64,000 bases of DNA from JBJSXJ01 sp044235425 (GTDB lineage Bacteria > Planctomycetota > Planctomycetia > Pirellulales > Pirellulaceae). This document shows, in pieces, positions 14,994-24,800 of this stretch. Positions within the stretch are counted from its first letter, which is position 1, and every line of letters begins with the position of its first letter. The position numbers and the translations under genes were made by a program. The DNA lies in contig JBIIHW010000001.1 in assembly GCA_044235425.1 (NCBI GenBank), positions 186,001-250,000 of the forward strand. The letters are read 5' to 3'. The notes under the pieces were generated by a model that did not search any database, was not told where the DNA came from, and saw only the letters and a program-made list of their open reading frames with translations.

Positions 14994-17603
14994 GTGACAA
15001 GCGAATCTTCTCTCGAGCGTCCGCTCGTCGCGTTTACTCGTGTCATCATGCGGCGGCGTCGCGTGGTCTTGATGGTGGCGCTGGCGGCCGCCGCCTTGTC
15101 CGTCTGGATTACCATACAGGGCTTGGGCTTTCGTACCAGTCGTCTGGATCTACTCAACCCCAACAGTCACTTCAATCGCCGCTGGCTCGCGTATCTCGAC
15201 GAGTTTGGTGATCGCGATGATGTGCTGGTGATTGTGGAGTCATCATCGACGGCGGCGATCACGGCAGCACTCGAGGAGCTCGGTGCCGAACTAAGCTCCC
15301 ATGCGGAGTGGTTTGACGCGGTGCTGGATCGCACCGACCTGACGCGTTTTAAATCGCGCGCACTGCAGCAAGCATCGCTGGAAAACCTGCAGCGTCTGCG
15401 GGGTGGGCTGGCAGCTCTAGAGCCTCTATTGGTGGGCGACTGGGAGCGCTGGCAAGCACAGTTGACCGAATGGCCGCGTGGGGAGGCCGAGCAGGAGGCT
15501 TTGGCCTGGGATCGGCGGCTGCAAGAAATCTCCGCTGCTCTGGCGGACGAAGCACCGCCCATTTCGATTCCTGAGTGGGAGGAACTGGCGACACGAACCG
15601 CCGAGTATGAGCCGCAGTGGCTGCTGACGGAAGATGGACGGATGGGGTTCATCGCGTTGCAGTTCAAGCCGCAAGCTTCGGCTCTCGTTCAGGGTGGCGA
15701 GCCGGTCACCCGACTGCGGTCACTCCTGCAGGCGACCCAGCGGCGTCATCCCGCCGTCGAAATCGGCCTGACCGGGATGCCGGTTCTGGAGTACGACGAA
15801 ATGCATTCCAGCCAACTCGACATGACGCTCTCTTCGATCATCAGCTTGGTGGGAGTGATCATCTTGTTATGGGCAGGACTCGGCAGCTGGCGCTACACTT
15901 GGTTAGCGGTATTTATTCTGCTCATCGGCATGGCTTGGTCGTTCGGCTTCATCACCCTGGTGGTGGGCCATTTAAACATCTTAAGTGTCTCGTTTGCGGC
16001 CATCTTGATTGGCCTGGGGATTGATTTTGGTATTCATTACCTTGTGCGGTATGTACATGTCCGCAGTCAGGGTGTTCCGCTAGCAGCGGCACTCGTGCGT
16101 ACCACTCGCGAAGTGGGACCAGGTGTTGTGACGGGTGCGATAACAACGGCCTGTGCCTTCTTCGCCGCAGCGCTCACCGACTTCACGGGGGTCGTGGAAC
16201 TGGGCGTGATTGCGGGCGCCGGCATCGTGCTCTGCTTGCTCGCAGCACTCGTCGTGACACCCGCCGTTACGTATGGTTGGGATCGACGCTGGCGAGTGCG
16301 TCAGTTACCGCGCCCCTTGGCACTCGATTGGATTTTGCGTCCGATCCAGCGCGCTCCGGGGGCCACGGTCATCCTGATCCTGGGACTGGCGGGCGTCGCG
16401 ATCTGGGGCATCAAAGATCTGCGCTACGATCACAATCTGCTCAACCTGCAGCCGCAGCGGCTGGAAAGCGTGGAGTGGGAAAAGCGGCTACTCGAGCACA
16501 GCGACCGCAGCGTATTTTTTGCCGTGTCGATCTGTGCGGATCGCGAGCAGGTGCAGCAGCGAAAACGATTATTCGAACGCCTGTCGATGGTGGAGCGGAC
16601 GGAGGAGGTCGTGTCGCTCTTGGCTGTACCAACTGCCGAACAACTGGCGTGTATTACCGATATTCATGCCAGTCTGGCCAACTTACCTGAATCAGCAGCG
16701 GGCCTGCGAGACTTGGGACCATCAGACCTGGAGCGTCTGATGGCGGGGCTGAATTCACCGACGCTTGCCGCCGCTCAGCCACGCCTCAGTGAACTCCAGC
16801 GAACCTTGCAAAAACTACCGGCAGATGAACTCGCTCGACGCTGGTCTGCTTATCAGCGACGATTAACCGACTATCTGCTCAGCCGACTGCGTATCCTGGC
16901 GGAGATTTCGGATGTGCGTTTGGCCACAAGTGCTGACTTGCCCGACGGCTTGCGTCAACGATTTGTCGGCCGTACCGGTCACCATCTCCTGCGAGTTTAT
17001 GCTCGTGGCAACATTTGGGACATGCCGGAACTAGAGCGTTTCGTCGCTCAGGTAGAAAGTGTCGATGACCAAGTGACGGGACATCCGGTGCAAACCTATT
17101 ATGCCTCGCGGCAGATGCAGCGTAGTTTTCTGCATGCAGCCATCTATGCCATCTTGGCACTGCTGATAGTGCTGATGATGGACTTTCGTAATCTAGGTCA
17201 TTCTCTCCTGGCGCTCATGCCTCTGCTGCTCGGTGTCTGGTTAATGCTGGGAGTACTCGGCTGGCTCAATATCCCCCTCAATGCTGCCAATATGATTGTG
17301 CTGCCCTTGATCCTGGGGATTGGCATCGACAGTGGCGTCCATGTGATTCATGATTGGCGCAGTCAAGGGATGCATGGTTATCGATTGAGCTCGGGCGTGG
17401 TGGTGGCGATTCTGGTTTGTTCGGCGACAACGATGGTCGGATTTTCGAGCATGGTGTTTGCTCGGCATCAAGGCTTACGAACGCTGGGCGAAGTATTGAC
17501 CTTGGGCTTAGCCTGTTGCCAATTATCCTCGTTATATTTTCTGCCGGGACTGTTAATGTGGTTGGGGCGTCGATCGGAGCGTGGGCACAAGCGAGCTGAA
17601 TAG
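14994..17603 (+). CDS. RND-superfamily (MMPL/HpnN-like) membrane transporter
   Basis: 869 residues from GTG 14994, chosen because GGGAGG lies five bases upstream; a GTG at 14976 is in frame but lacks such a site. The architecture is a duplicated RND exporter: one helix (about 20-42), a large periplasmic loop, five helices around LILLWAGLGSWRYTW to LVVTPAV, a second first-helix (VILILGLAGVAIWG), a second loop, then five C-terminal helices. GIDFGIHYLVRY and GIDSGVHVIHDW are the paired intramembrane acidic motifs of MMPL transporters. The closest group is the hopanoid/lipid exporters HpnN-like, but the substrate cannot be read from sequence. Confidence 0.88.
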   Translation: MTSESSLERPLVAFTRVIMRRRRVVLMVALAAAALSVWITIQGLGFRTSRLDLLNPNSHFNRRWLAYLDEFGDRDDVLVIVESSSTAAITAALEELGAELSSHAEWFDAVLDRTDLTRFKSRALQQASLENLQRLRGGLAALEPLLVGDWERWQAQLTEWPRGEAEQEALAWDRRLQEISAALADEAPPISIPEWEELATRTAEYEPQWLLTEDGRMGFIALQFKPQASALVQGGEPVTRLRSLLQATQRRHPAVEIGLTGMPVLEYDEMHSSQLDMTLSSIISLVGVIILLWAGLGSWRYTWLAVFILLIGMAWSFGFITLVVGHLNILSVSFAAILIGLGIDFGIHYLVRYVHVRSQGVPLAAALVRTTREVGPGVVTGAITTACAFFAAALTDFTGVVELGVIAGAGIVLCLLAALVVTPAVTYGWDRRWRVRQLPRPLALDWILRPIQRAPGATVILILGLAGVAIWGIKDLRYDHNLLNLQPQRLESVEWEKRLLEHSDRSVFFAVSICADREQVQQRKRLFERLSMVERTEEVVSLLAVPTAEQLACITDIHASLANLPESAAGLRDLGPSDLERLMAGLNSPTLAAAQPRLSELQRTLQKLPADELARRWSAYQRRLTDYLLSRLRILAEISDVRLATSADLPDGLRQRFVGRTGHHLLRVYARGNIWDMPELERFVAQVESVDDQVTGHPVQTYYASRQMQRSFLHAAIYAILALLIVLMMDFRNLGHSLLALMPLLLGVWLMLGVLGWLNIPLNAANMIVLPLILGIGIDSGVHVIHDWRSQGMHGYRLSSGVVVAILVCSATTMVGFSSMVFARHQGLRTLGEVLTLGLACCQLSSLYFLPGLLMWLGRRSERGHKRAE

Positions 17604-17615
17604 ATTGAGGTCATG

Positions 17616-18878
17616 ATGAATGCTGCGTGGGATCCATATCATCAGTGGCTGGGAATATTGCCCGCCGAACAGCCAGCGGATCTCTATCGATTCCTGAGCC
17701 TCAAGAAATTTGAAGCGGACCCACGTGTCATCCAAGCCGCTCTGGATCGCCAGATCGCGCGTGTCCGAGCGGCCATGACGCCAGCGACGAATGAGCCAGC
17801 GCGACGTATTTTGGAAGAACTGGCTACCGCGGGACGTTACCTGCTCGACCCCAACTCCAAAGCTTCCTACGACTATGTCTTGCGGGCGGCGGAGCCAGCG
17901 AGTTCGTTTATCGAGGAGCCGGAGCCAACGGCCAGCCCCGCACCGTCCCCCGCCCCCGCTGCTCCCGTCGCTCAAGTTCTGAACTTTGGGCCTTATCGAC
18001 CGCTGGAGAGATTAGCGGCAACGACGATGAGCATCACTTATAAAGTGGTGCACCAGGAAAGTGGTCATCATTTTTCACTCAAAACTTTGTTGCCGGCGGC
18101 CTTGAAGGATGCGTCGCTCGTCAAACGCTTCATCCGCGAAATTGATATCGCGACTCGTCTGAAGCATCCCAATCTGATTGCCGGAGTAGACTCGGGGATG
18201 ATTCAAAACCAGCCTTTCCTGGTCACCCAATATGTTGTGGGTGCGGACTTGGCAGCCCTGGTTAAACAGGTGGGCAAGCTCCCGCTGGAGCATGTCGTGA
18301 GCTACACGCTGCAAGCCGCTCGAGGTCTGGTTCACCTGCACGAGTACGGGGTCTATCATCGCAACATTAAGCCGCAGTCGCTGCTGGTCGACAACCAAGG
18401 GGTGCTGCGTGTGGCGAACATGACGATCGCCCGTGTGGAAAGTTCGTCCCCCTTGGCACGTGATATCAATCTGACGATGGTTGGCTTACGCATGGGGAGC
18501 CCAGACTATTTGCCACCCGAGCAATCGCTGGATGCCCGAGTAGCCGATGCGCGAGCCGATATTTATTCGCTCGGTTGCACTCTTTATTTCCTCCTTCAAG
18601 GTCAGCCTCCCTACAGCGGCAAGAGCATGATGGAAAAGGTGATCGCCCATCAAAACTCGCCGATCCCGACCCTGCGTGGGGAGCGTACGGACGTGCCGGA
18701 CTGGCTGGAGGGACTGTTTCAGCGCATGCTCGCCAAGCGTCCCGAGGAGCGACCGGGGACGATGGCGGAAATCGTGACGACCTTGGAGCAGCCACCCTCG
18801 GATTCCTGGTGGAAACGGCTGCAGGGTCAGATTTCCCGTGCTGGGAACAAAGGCTCGGATGGCAGCGAGCAACGGTAG
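17616..18878 (+). CDS. Protein kinase-like protein, probable pseudokinase
   Basis: 420 residues. ATG 17616 is chosen over 17613 since GAGG is five bases upstream. The N-terminus (DPYHQWLGI to SKASYDYVL, about 6-90) resembles a J-domain-like module seen before kinases in planctomycetes. A Pro/Ala linker follows, then the kinase fold. It keeps the ATP-site lysine (FSLKTLLP) and the alpha-C glutamate (REIDIATRLKHPN). It has HRN instead of HRD (YHRNIKPQSLLV), Ser for the catalytic-loop Asn, and ANM where DFG belongs. It is therefore very likely inactive in phosphotransfer. No membrane helix is evident. Nine bp downstream of the RND exporter. Confidence 0.85.
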   Translation: MNAAWDPYHQWLGILPAEQPADLYRFLSLKKFEADPRVIQAALDRQIARVRAAMTPATNEPARRILEELATAGRYLLDPNSKASYDYVLRAAEPASSFIEEPEPTASPAPSPAPAAPVAQVLNFGPYRPLERLAATTMSITYKVVHQESGHHFSLKTLLPAALKDASLVKRFIREIDIATRLKHPNLIAGVDSGMIQNQPFLVTQYVVGADLAALVKQVGKLPLEHVVSYTLQAARGLVHLHEYGVYHRNIKPQSLLVDNQGVLRVANMTIARVESSSPLARDINLTMVGLRMGSPDYLPPEQSLDARVADARADIYSLGCTLYFLLQGQPPYSGKSMMEKVIAHQNSPIPTLRGERTDVPDWLEGLFQRMLAKRPEERPGTMAEIVTTLEQPPSDSWWKRLQGQISRAGNKGSDGSEQR

Positions 18879-19026
18879 CATGTAGTCGCCATTCCGAACC
18901 TCGCTAAATTACCCAGTCTGTTTTTGCCAGGAGCGCAATACGCGGCTTTTCACGACTCGGTCTTACTGCTACAGTTGTGACTCGGTTTTTGACGATCTAA
19001 GAGATATGCCACAAGGGTTGGAAATC

Positions 19027-19125
19027 ATGGCGAAGCCACATCGAGGCCATAAAAAGGCCAATCACGGAAAACGTCCGGCGAACTCCAAGGCGCGGCGCTT
19101 GAAGCGTGCCAAAGTGCGGACCTAG
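19027..19125 (+). CDS. 32-residue highly basic peptide
   Basis: Reads MAKPHRGHKKANHGKRPANS then KARRLKRAKVRT and a TAG stop. About 16 of 32 residues are Lys, Arg or His and there is no acidic residue. GGA lies about six bases before the ATG; an in-frame ATG at 19006 would add seven residues. The next gene starts 33 bp later, so it is likely co-transcribed with the FabZ-like gene and trmB. Size and charge are like tiny ribosomal proteins such as Thx, so binding to RNA is a reasonable guess, not shown. No family was recognised. Confidence 0.6.
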   Translation: MAKPHRGHKKANHGKRPANSKARRLKRAKVRT

Positions 19126-19158
19126 TCCGCCGCGAAGTTCCCTGGGGAGGAACGGCTG

Positions 19159-19665
19159 GTGTCGAATAAGCAATTGATCGTCGATTTGTCGAGCCTGGAT
19201 CTGACTCGAGTTGTCGCCGACATCCACGAAATCCGTCGTTACAATCATCAGCGTTTCGAAATGGAACAGTTGACGGCGGTTGTCTACGAAGATTTAGAGC
19301 AGCACTTCTGCGTGGGCTACAAGGAGATCACCAACGACGAGTTTTGGGTGCGTGGGCACATGCCCGGCATGCCTTTGATGCCCGGCGTCGTGATGCTCGA
19401 ATGCGCCGCACAGCTGAGCAGCTACTTTGCCCAGCGCCATCAACTCTTGGGCCAAGGTGATTTCGTGGTCGGATTTGGTGGGCTGGAAGAGGTACGATTT
19501 CGCGATCCGGTGAAGCCGGGTGAACGGCTTTATGTCATCTGCCAGCAGAAACGTGTACGCCCCGGCAAACTCATCATCTGTCGCTTCCAAGGTGTGGTGG
19601 GCGACAATTTGGTGGTCGAGGGCGAATTGAAGGGGGTACCGATTCCCTTTCACGCCGAGAGTTAG
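19159..19665 (+). CDS. FabZ/FabA-like 3-hydroxyacyl-ACP dehydratase
   Basis: 168 residues with a single hot-dog fold. The catalytic segment GHMPGMPLMPGVVMLECAAQ carries the active-site His (GHMP) and, on the central helix, the acidic residue (LECAAQ), matching the FabZ pattern H-F-P-x-x-P-x-x-P-G. Start is GTG 19159, eight bases after GGGGAGG. It would dehydrate beta-hydroxyacyl-ACP in fatty acid elongation. About 40 extra residues precede the core compared with E. coli FabZ. A second housekeeping fabZ may exist elsewhere, in which case this could be a paralogue. Confidence 0.85.
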   Translation: MSNKQLIVDLSSLDLTRVVADIHEIRRYNHQRFEMEQLTAVVYEDLEQHFCVGYKEITNDEFWVRGHMPGMPLMPGVVMLECAAQLSSYFAQRHQLLGQGDFVVGFGGLEEVRFRDPVKPGERLYVICQQKRVRPGKLIICRFQGVVGDNLVVEGELKGVPIPFHAES

Positions 19666-19679
19666 GCAGAGAGTCAGGC

Positions 19680-20339
19680 ATGGGTCGCCGCGCACTGCGA
19701 AAAATCAATCCCGCACTTGATATCTCAACCCATTACCGGTTGCTCGACGATCTTGTTCCTCCATTCGATCTCGAGGCTTGGTTCGGGGGTGTCGCACCGC
19801 TGGAAGTGGAAGTCGGCAGCGGCAAGGGGCTGTTTCTGGCCGGTGCTGCCTCCGCCTGCCCCACCCATCACTTTCTCGGAATTGAGATCGCCCACAAGTA
19901 TGCCGAATTCATCGCCGCTCGCTTAGTTCGTCAGAACCTGACGAACGCCCGCGTTCTGGAAGGTGACGGCTTGCGATTTTTTCGCGAGTTCCTGCCAGAC
20001 AATTATCTGGAAGCGGTGCATGTCTACTTTCCCGACCCCTGGTGGAAACTGCGGCATCGCAAACGTCGAGTGCTCAACGAGCCCTTTGTGCGGGATGTGG
20101 AGCGAGTGCTGCGTCCCGGTGGGAAATTGCATTTCTGGACGGACGTCGAGGAATACTACCTGACGTCACTCGAACTGATTCGCCAGAGCACGACGCTCCG
20201 AGGCCCGCTGGCGGTCGATGAGCGTCCCGCCGCACATGACCTCGATTTTCACACGCATTTCGAGCGTCGGACTCGCAAGGCTGGATTGCCTGTCTATCGC
20301 AGCGAATTCTGCAAGCTCTCTATGCCAGCAAATCCTTAA
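19680..20339 (+). CDS. trmB: tRNA (guanine-N7-)-methyltransferase
   Basis: 219 residues. TrmB uses S-adenosylmethionine to make m7G46 in tRNA. The SAM-binding motif is LEVEVGSGKGLFLAGAA. The family signature VHVYFPDPWWKLRHRKRR is complete, followed by RPGGKLHFWTDVEEY. ATG 19680 lies 14 bp after the FabZ-like gene. Its last 20 bp overlap the end of the convergent DUF1501 gene. Confidence 0.96.
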   Translation: MGRRALRKINPALDISTHYRLLDDLVPPFDLEAWFGGVAPLEVEVGSGKGLFLAGAASACPTHHFLGIEIAHKYAEFIAARLVRQNLTNARVLEGDGLRFFREFLPDNYLEAVHVYFPDPWWKLRHRKRRVLNEPFVRDVERVLRPGGKLHFWTDVEEYYLTSLELIRQSTTLRGPLAVDERPAAHDLDFHTHFERRTRKAGLPVYRSEFCKLSMPANP

Positions 20340-21795
20340 TCACGTGCGCCGTTTCGACTCCCGTCAGCCGTGATTCAAGTCCTTGGTGCCGCACGCTGAA
20401 ACGCTCGTGATCGAATCCCAAGAGCTGCAGGATCGTGGCGTGAAAATCGCGAATATGAACTGGCTTATCGACAATGTTGTAGGAGAAGTCGTCGGTTTCA
20501 CCATACACGGTTCCGGGCTTGATCCCACCTCCTGCCATCCAGATCGTGAAGCAGCGCGGATGATGATCGCGGCCATAATTCTGCTTGCCCACTCCACCCT
20601 GAGAGTAGATGGTACGACCAAACTCGCCGCCCCAAATAATTAGTGTTTCGTCGAGTAAACCGCGCTGCTTCAGGTCCTGAACCAAACCATAGCAGGGCTG
20701 ATCGACATCACGACATTGATCCGGAAGTCGGCCCGCAACATTAGCATGTGTATCCCAGTTGTTGTGATAGACCTGAATGAAACGTACTCCCCGCTCCACC
20801 ATCCGTCGCGCCTGCAGCACGGTATTGGCAAAGGAACCTGGCTTACGCGCCGCTTCGCCGTACAGTTCAAACGTGTGAGCGGGTTCTTTACTGAGATCGG
20901 TCAGTTCCGGCACACTACCTTGCATGCGAAACGCCAGTTCATAGTTTTGAATACGAGTTTCCGTCTCGGGATCCAGCAGCTGATCGCGAGTCAACTCATT
21001 CAACTGCTTCAGACCATCGAGCGTTTGCCGACGAATCTGCGGCGGCACACCGGGGGGATTATTGATGTACAAAATTGGATCACCGGCAGAACGAAAGGCG
21101 ACGCCGGCATGTTCGCCTGGCAGATAGCCCGACTGCCACAACCGTGCGGATATCGCTTGCACTTGTTCAGTATTGGTTGGTCGAGCGACCAGGACGACAA
21201 AGGTGGGCAAGTCCCGATTCCCCGATCCCAGTCCATACGAGACCCACGCGCCCAGACAGGGACGCCCCGTTAACTGATTGCCCGTTTGAATGTAAGTAAT
21301 CGCCGGTTCGTGGTTGATCGCTTCGGTGTGCATGCTGCGCACAAAGCACATGTCATCCACCATCTTGGAAGTCCAGGGCAAAAGTTCGCATACGGACATA
21401 CCGCTCTGGCCGTATCGCTCAAACTTGAATTTCGAGGGCGCGATGGGAAAACGAGCCTGCCCCGAGGTCATCGTGGTTAAACGCTGGCCTTTGCGCACAC
21501 TGTCGGGAAGATCCTTGTCATACCACTGCTCCATGACCGGTTTATGATCGTAAAGATCCATCTGCGGTGGCCCGCCTACCATGTGCAGATAGATCACATG
21601 TTTTGCTTTGGGGGGAAAATGAGTCGCGGGCAGAGCAGTTTCGGGCGCCCCAAGTGCCGACGGCACCCCATCGGCTTGCAGCAGCGAGGCGAGCGCTGCC
21701 CAGCCCACCGCATGGCTACCACGCTCAAAAAAATGGCGGCGCGTGATTCGTTCACGAAATCGAGTCAGAATATCGGCTGAGGGTCGATTGGTCAT
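20320..21795 (-). CDS. DUF1501 secreted protein (sulfatase-fold, planctomycete type)
   Basis: 491 residues. N-terminal ITRRHFFERGSHAVGWAALASL looks like a twin-arginine export signal. The body has the DUF1501 landmarks: HVIYLHMVGGPPQMDLYDHK, the MVDDMCFVRSMHTEAINHEPA block, and GGEFGRTIYSQ with GRDHHPRCFTIWMAGGG near the end. The fold is related to alkaline phosphatase/sulfatase, but the reaction of the family is not established. It lies 68 bp after a PSD1 gene, the usual partner. Confidence 0.92.
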   Translation of the reverse strand: MTNRPSADILTRFRERITRRHFFERGSHAVGWAALASLLQADGVPSALGAPETALPATHFPPKAKHVIYLHMVGGPPQMDLYDHKPVMEQWYDKDLPDSVRKGQRLTTMTSGQARFPIAPSKFKFERYGQSGMSVCELLPWTSKMVDDMCFVRSMHTEAINHEPAITYIQTGNQLTGRPCLGAWVSYGLGSGNRDLPTFVVLVARPTNTEQVQAISARLWQSGYLPGEHAGVAFRSAGDPILYINNPPGVPPQIRRQTLDGLKQLNELTRDQLLDPETETRIQNYELAFRMQGSVPELTDLSKEPAHTFELYGEAARKPGSFANTVLQARRMVERGVRFIQVYHNNWDTHANVAGRLPDQCRDVDQPCYGLVQDLKQRGLLDETLIIWGGEFGRTIYSQGGVGKQNYGRDHHPRCFTIWMAGGGIKPGTVYGETDDFSYNIVDKPVHIRDFHATILQLLGFDHERFSVRHQGLESRLTGVETAHVIKDLLA

Positions 21796-21863
21796 GATCG
21801 CTGGTTCCTTTTACGAGCCAGAAAAAAATCGCGGAGTAGTGGGAGAAAGTGGACAGCGCAACA

Positions 21864-24800
21864 TCACTTGGTCAGAACTTCGTCCAAGTTCAAAACTTGA
21901 TTCACGAGCATCGTCCAGGCAGCTAAGTCGGCTGGATCCAATTTCTCATCCGGCTTCGACTCGCCCACCGCGATCAGTTGCTTGGCGTCCTCCCCATGAG
22001 ACTTGTAAAACGTCTCCAGGTCGGCCCACGATTGCCGCACAATTGGCAGTTCCCGCTCGCTCCAGGGGCGTGCCAGCAATCGCTGAGCGACGAAGTTCAG
22101 TCGTTCCTCGGCGGTCGCTCCACCTTCACGCATGGTGATCTGAGCGACATGTCGAGCGGCTTCGATAAACTGCGGATCGTTCAACGTCACCAGGGCTTGG
22201 AGCGGCGTGTTCGTACGTTCGCGACGCACAACGCAAGTTTCTCGATTGGGTGCATTAAATATCTCGAGTGATGCGGGCGGCGCACTGCGTTTCCAAAAGG
22301 TGTACAAACTTCGTCGATAAAGACTCTCACCCGTATCACGACGGTAATCACGGGTGTTGCTGCCTATCATGGCGACCGCTTCCCAGACGCCATCCGGCTG
22401 ATACGGCTTCACACTTGGCCCACCCATTTTTCGCACCAGCAGGTCACTCACCGAAAGTGCATAATCACGCACCATTTCACCATCCATACGGAACCGTGGC
22501 CCACGAGATAGCCAGCGATTCTGTGCATCCTTCTCCAGCTTTTCCCGAGTCGCCAGAGCCGATTGCCGATAGGTGGCGCTGAGCAGCATCTGTTTGTAGA
22601 ACCGCTTCATATCCCAGCCATGTTCACGAAAGTCGACCGCCAGCCAATCGAGTAGTTCAGGATGTGACGGCAGTTCACCAGCGGCCCCAAAGTCGCCCGC
22701 GGTTCGCACCAGCCCGGTACCAAAGAGCTCTTGCCAGAACCGATTCACGGTGACACGAGCGGTGAGGGGGTTTTCGGGACGCAGCAGCCACTGAGCTAAA
22801 CCGAGCCGATTGCGGGGAAGCTCGGGCGGCATGGCGGGCAGCACACTGGGAGTGCTAGCCTGCACCTCCGCGCGTCGCTGATCATATTCACCACGGAACA
22901 ATACAAAGGCCTTCGGCTTTTCCGTGCGTTCCTGCATGACATGGGTCATGGTCCCACGCTTAGCGATGGCATCTTCTTCCGCGGCCAGTACGGTTTGTTT
23001 GGCCGTCAACTGACGATACATCTCGTCACGACTCGGCAACCACCACGTAAACAATTCCTTCTTTTCCGCATCTGTGCGTTCCGCATGCGGTTTGGCTAGC
23101 AGCCACGCGGTACGACTATCACGCGACAATCGCAGGATTTCAGCAGTCGCCAGCACTCGGCTGTAAATTCGCAGATCCTGCAGTTTGAGATCCTGAACTC
23201 GAGCAGTTGAGTGTCGCTGGGCGACTTTGAGCGGCACAGTGGTCTTGATGGTGCTGCGCAGCACATCGGCTCCCTCGATCCGTTTGGTCCGCTCCTCACC
23301 GTTCACAAAGATCTTGACGCCCGCTGCCTTGCTGCTGCCATCATAGGTAATCAGCAGATGATTCCAGGCGTTGACGGGAAGTGGATCACCCGTCACGACT
23401 TTCAGGGCATCCCCCGGCCACTTGTGCACCACATGCATCCCCACCTTACCTTGCTCCACCCAGACATCCCAGCCGCGAAAATCATGCTGATCGTCCATCC
23501 GCGCCAGCAGCGAGCCGGAACCTTGGTGGTTAGGAAGATAGACCCAGGCTGCGATCGTCCAGGGGTTATCGCGTTCAAAGTTCCCCGCATCGTCCCATTG
23601 AAGCTGCGTATCGGGTCGAAACTTAAGCGCCTGCTGCGCAACCTGCCCCGCCTCCCACACCACCTCGCCGGTCAAGTCTGCCGCGCCCGCTGTACCGCCG
23701 ACCGTCCAAGCCACGCGCTTCCCCTGCCCTTCACTTAAACCAGCCTGCAGGGTCAACCCTTCCGTAGGAACCGGAGTCGTAATCTGCTCGGGCGTCGCAG
23801 TTGGTAGCCAGCGATCGAACTCCGCATGTGCTAGTCGCGAGCGTTCGGTGATCTGCTGGCGGAGCTGAGGCAATTCGCGCGTGATCTCCTGCCAACGAGC
23901 GCGATCGGTCACCTGCGGCACGCTCAAAATCGGCGGCGTATCCTTGCGATTACCATCCATCGCCGGCTGCGTGGTGTTATTGAAGAATGCCGCCAGCTCA
24001 TAGAATTCCTGCTGAGTCACCGGATCAAATTTATGTTCATGACAGACAGCACAGCCGACGGTCAGCCCGAGCCACGCTTGCCCGACCGTCTCCGTGCGAT
24101 CACGCGTGTAGAGCACTAAATACTCTTCGGCAATCGTGCCACCCTCGTTTGTCGTGATATTGCAGCGGTTAAATCCGGATGCCACGACTTGATCGAGCGA
24201 CGGATTGGGGAGCAGATCGCCCGCCAGTTGCTCAATCGTGAACTGATCAAACGGCAAGTTCCGATTGAACGCTCCGATGACCCAATCCCGGAAAGCCCAC
24301 ATCTCTCGATAGTTGTCGAAGTGAATGCCATGCGTATCGGCATATCGCGCGACATCCAACCAATAACGAGCTCGATGCTCACCCCAAGCCGGTGACTTCA
24401 GCAAGCGATCCAGGTAGTTTTCGTACGCCTGTGGTGTTTTATCCCGCAGCAGTTCATCGACTTCCTCCACCGTCGGCGGCAAGCCACGCAGATCCAGACT
24501 GGCTCGTCGTGCCAGCGTACGCAGATCGGCCTCGGGAGCCGGTGTTAAGCCGTGACGTTCGAGTGTCGCTAGCACAAAACGATCCAGGTCGCTACGCACC
24601 CAGGCCTCGTTCTTCACGGTTGGTAAAGCCGGACGAACGGCTGGTAGGAACGCCCAGTGCGACTGATACTCGGCCCCCGCAGCGATCCACTGGCGCAGCG
24701 TTTCCTTCTGCGCATCCGTCAGTCGCTTTTTGTTCGGTGGTGGCATCACTTCGTCAGCGTCTGTGGAATGGATGCGAGCCCAAAGCTGACTCTCCTGCGG

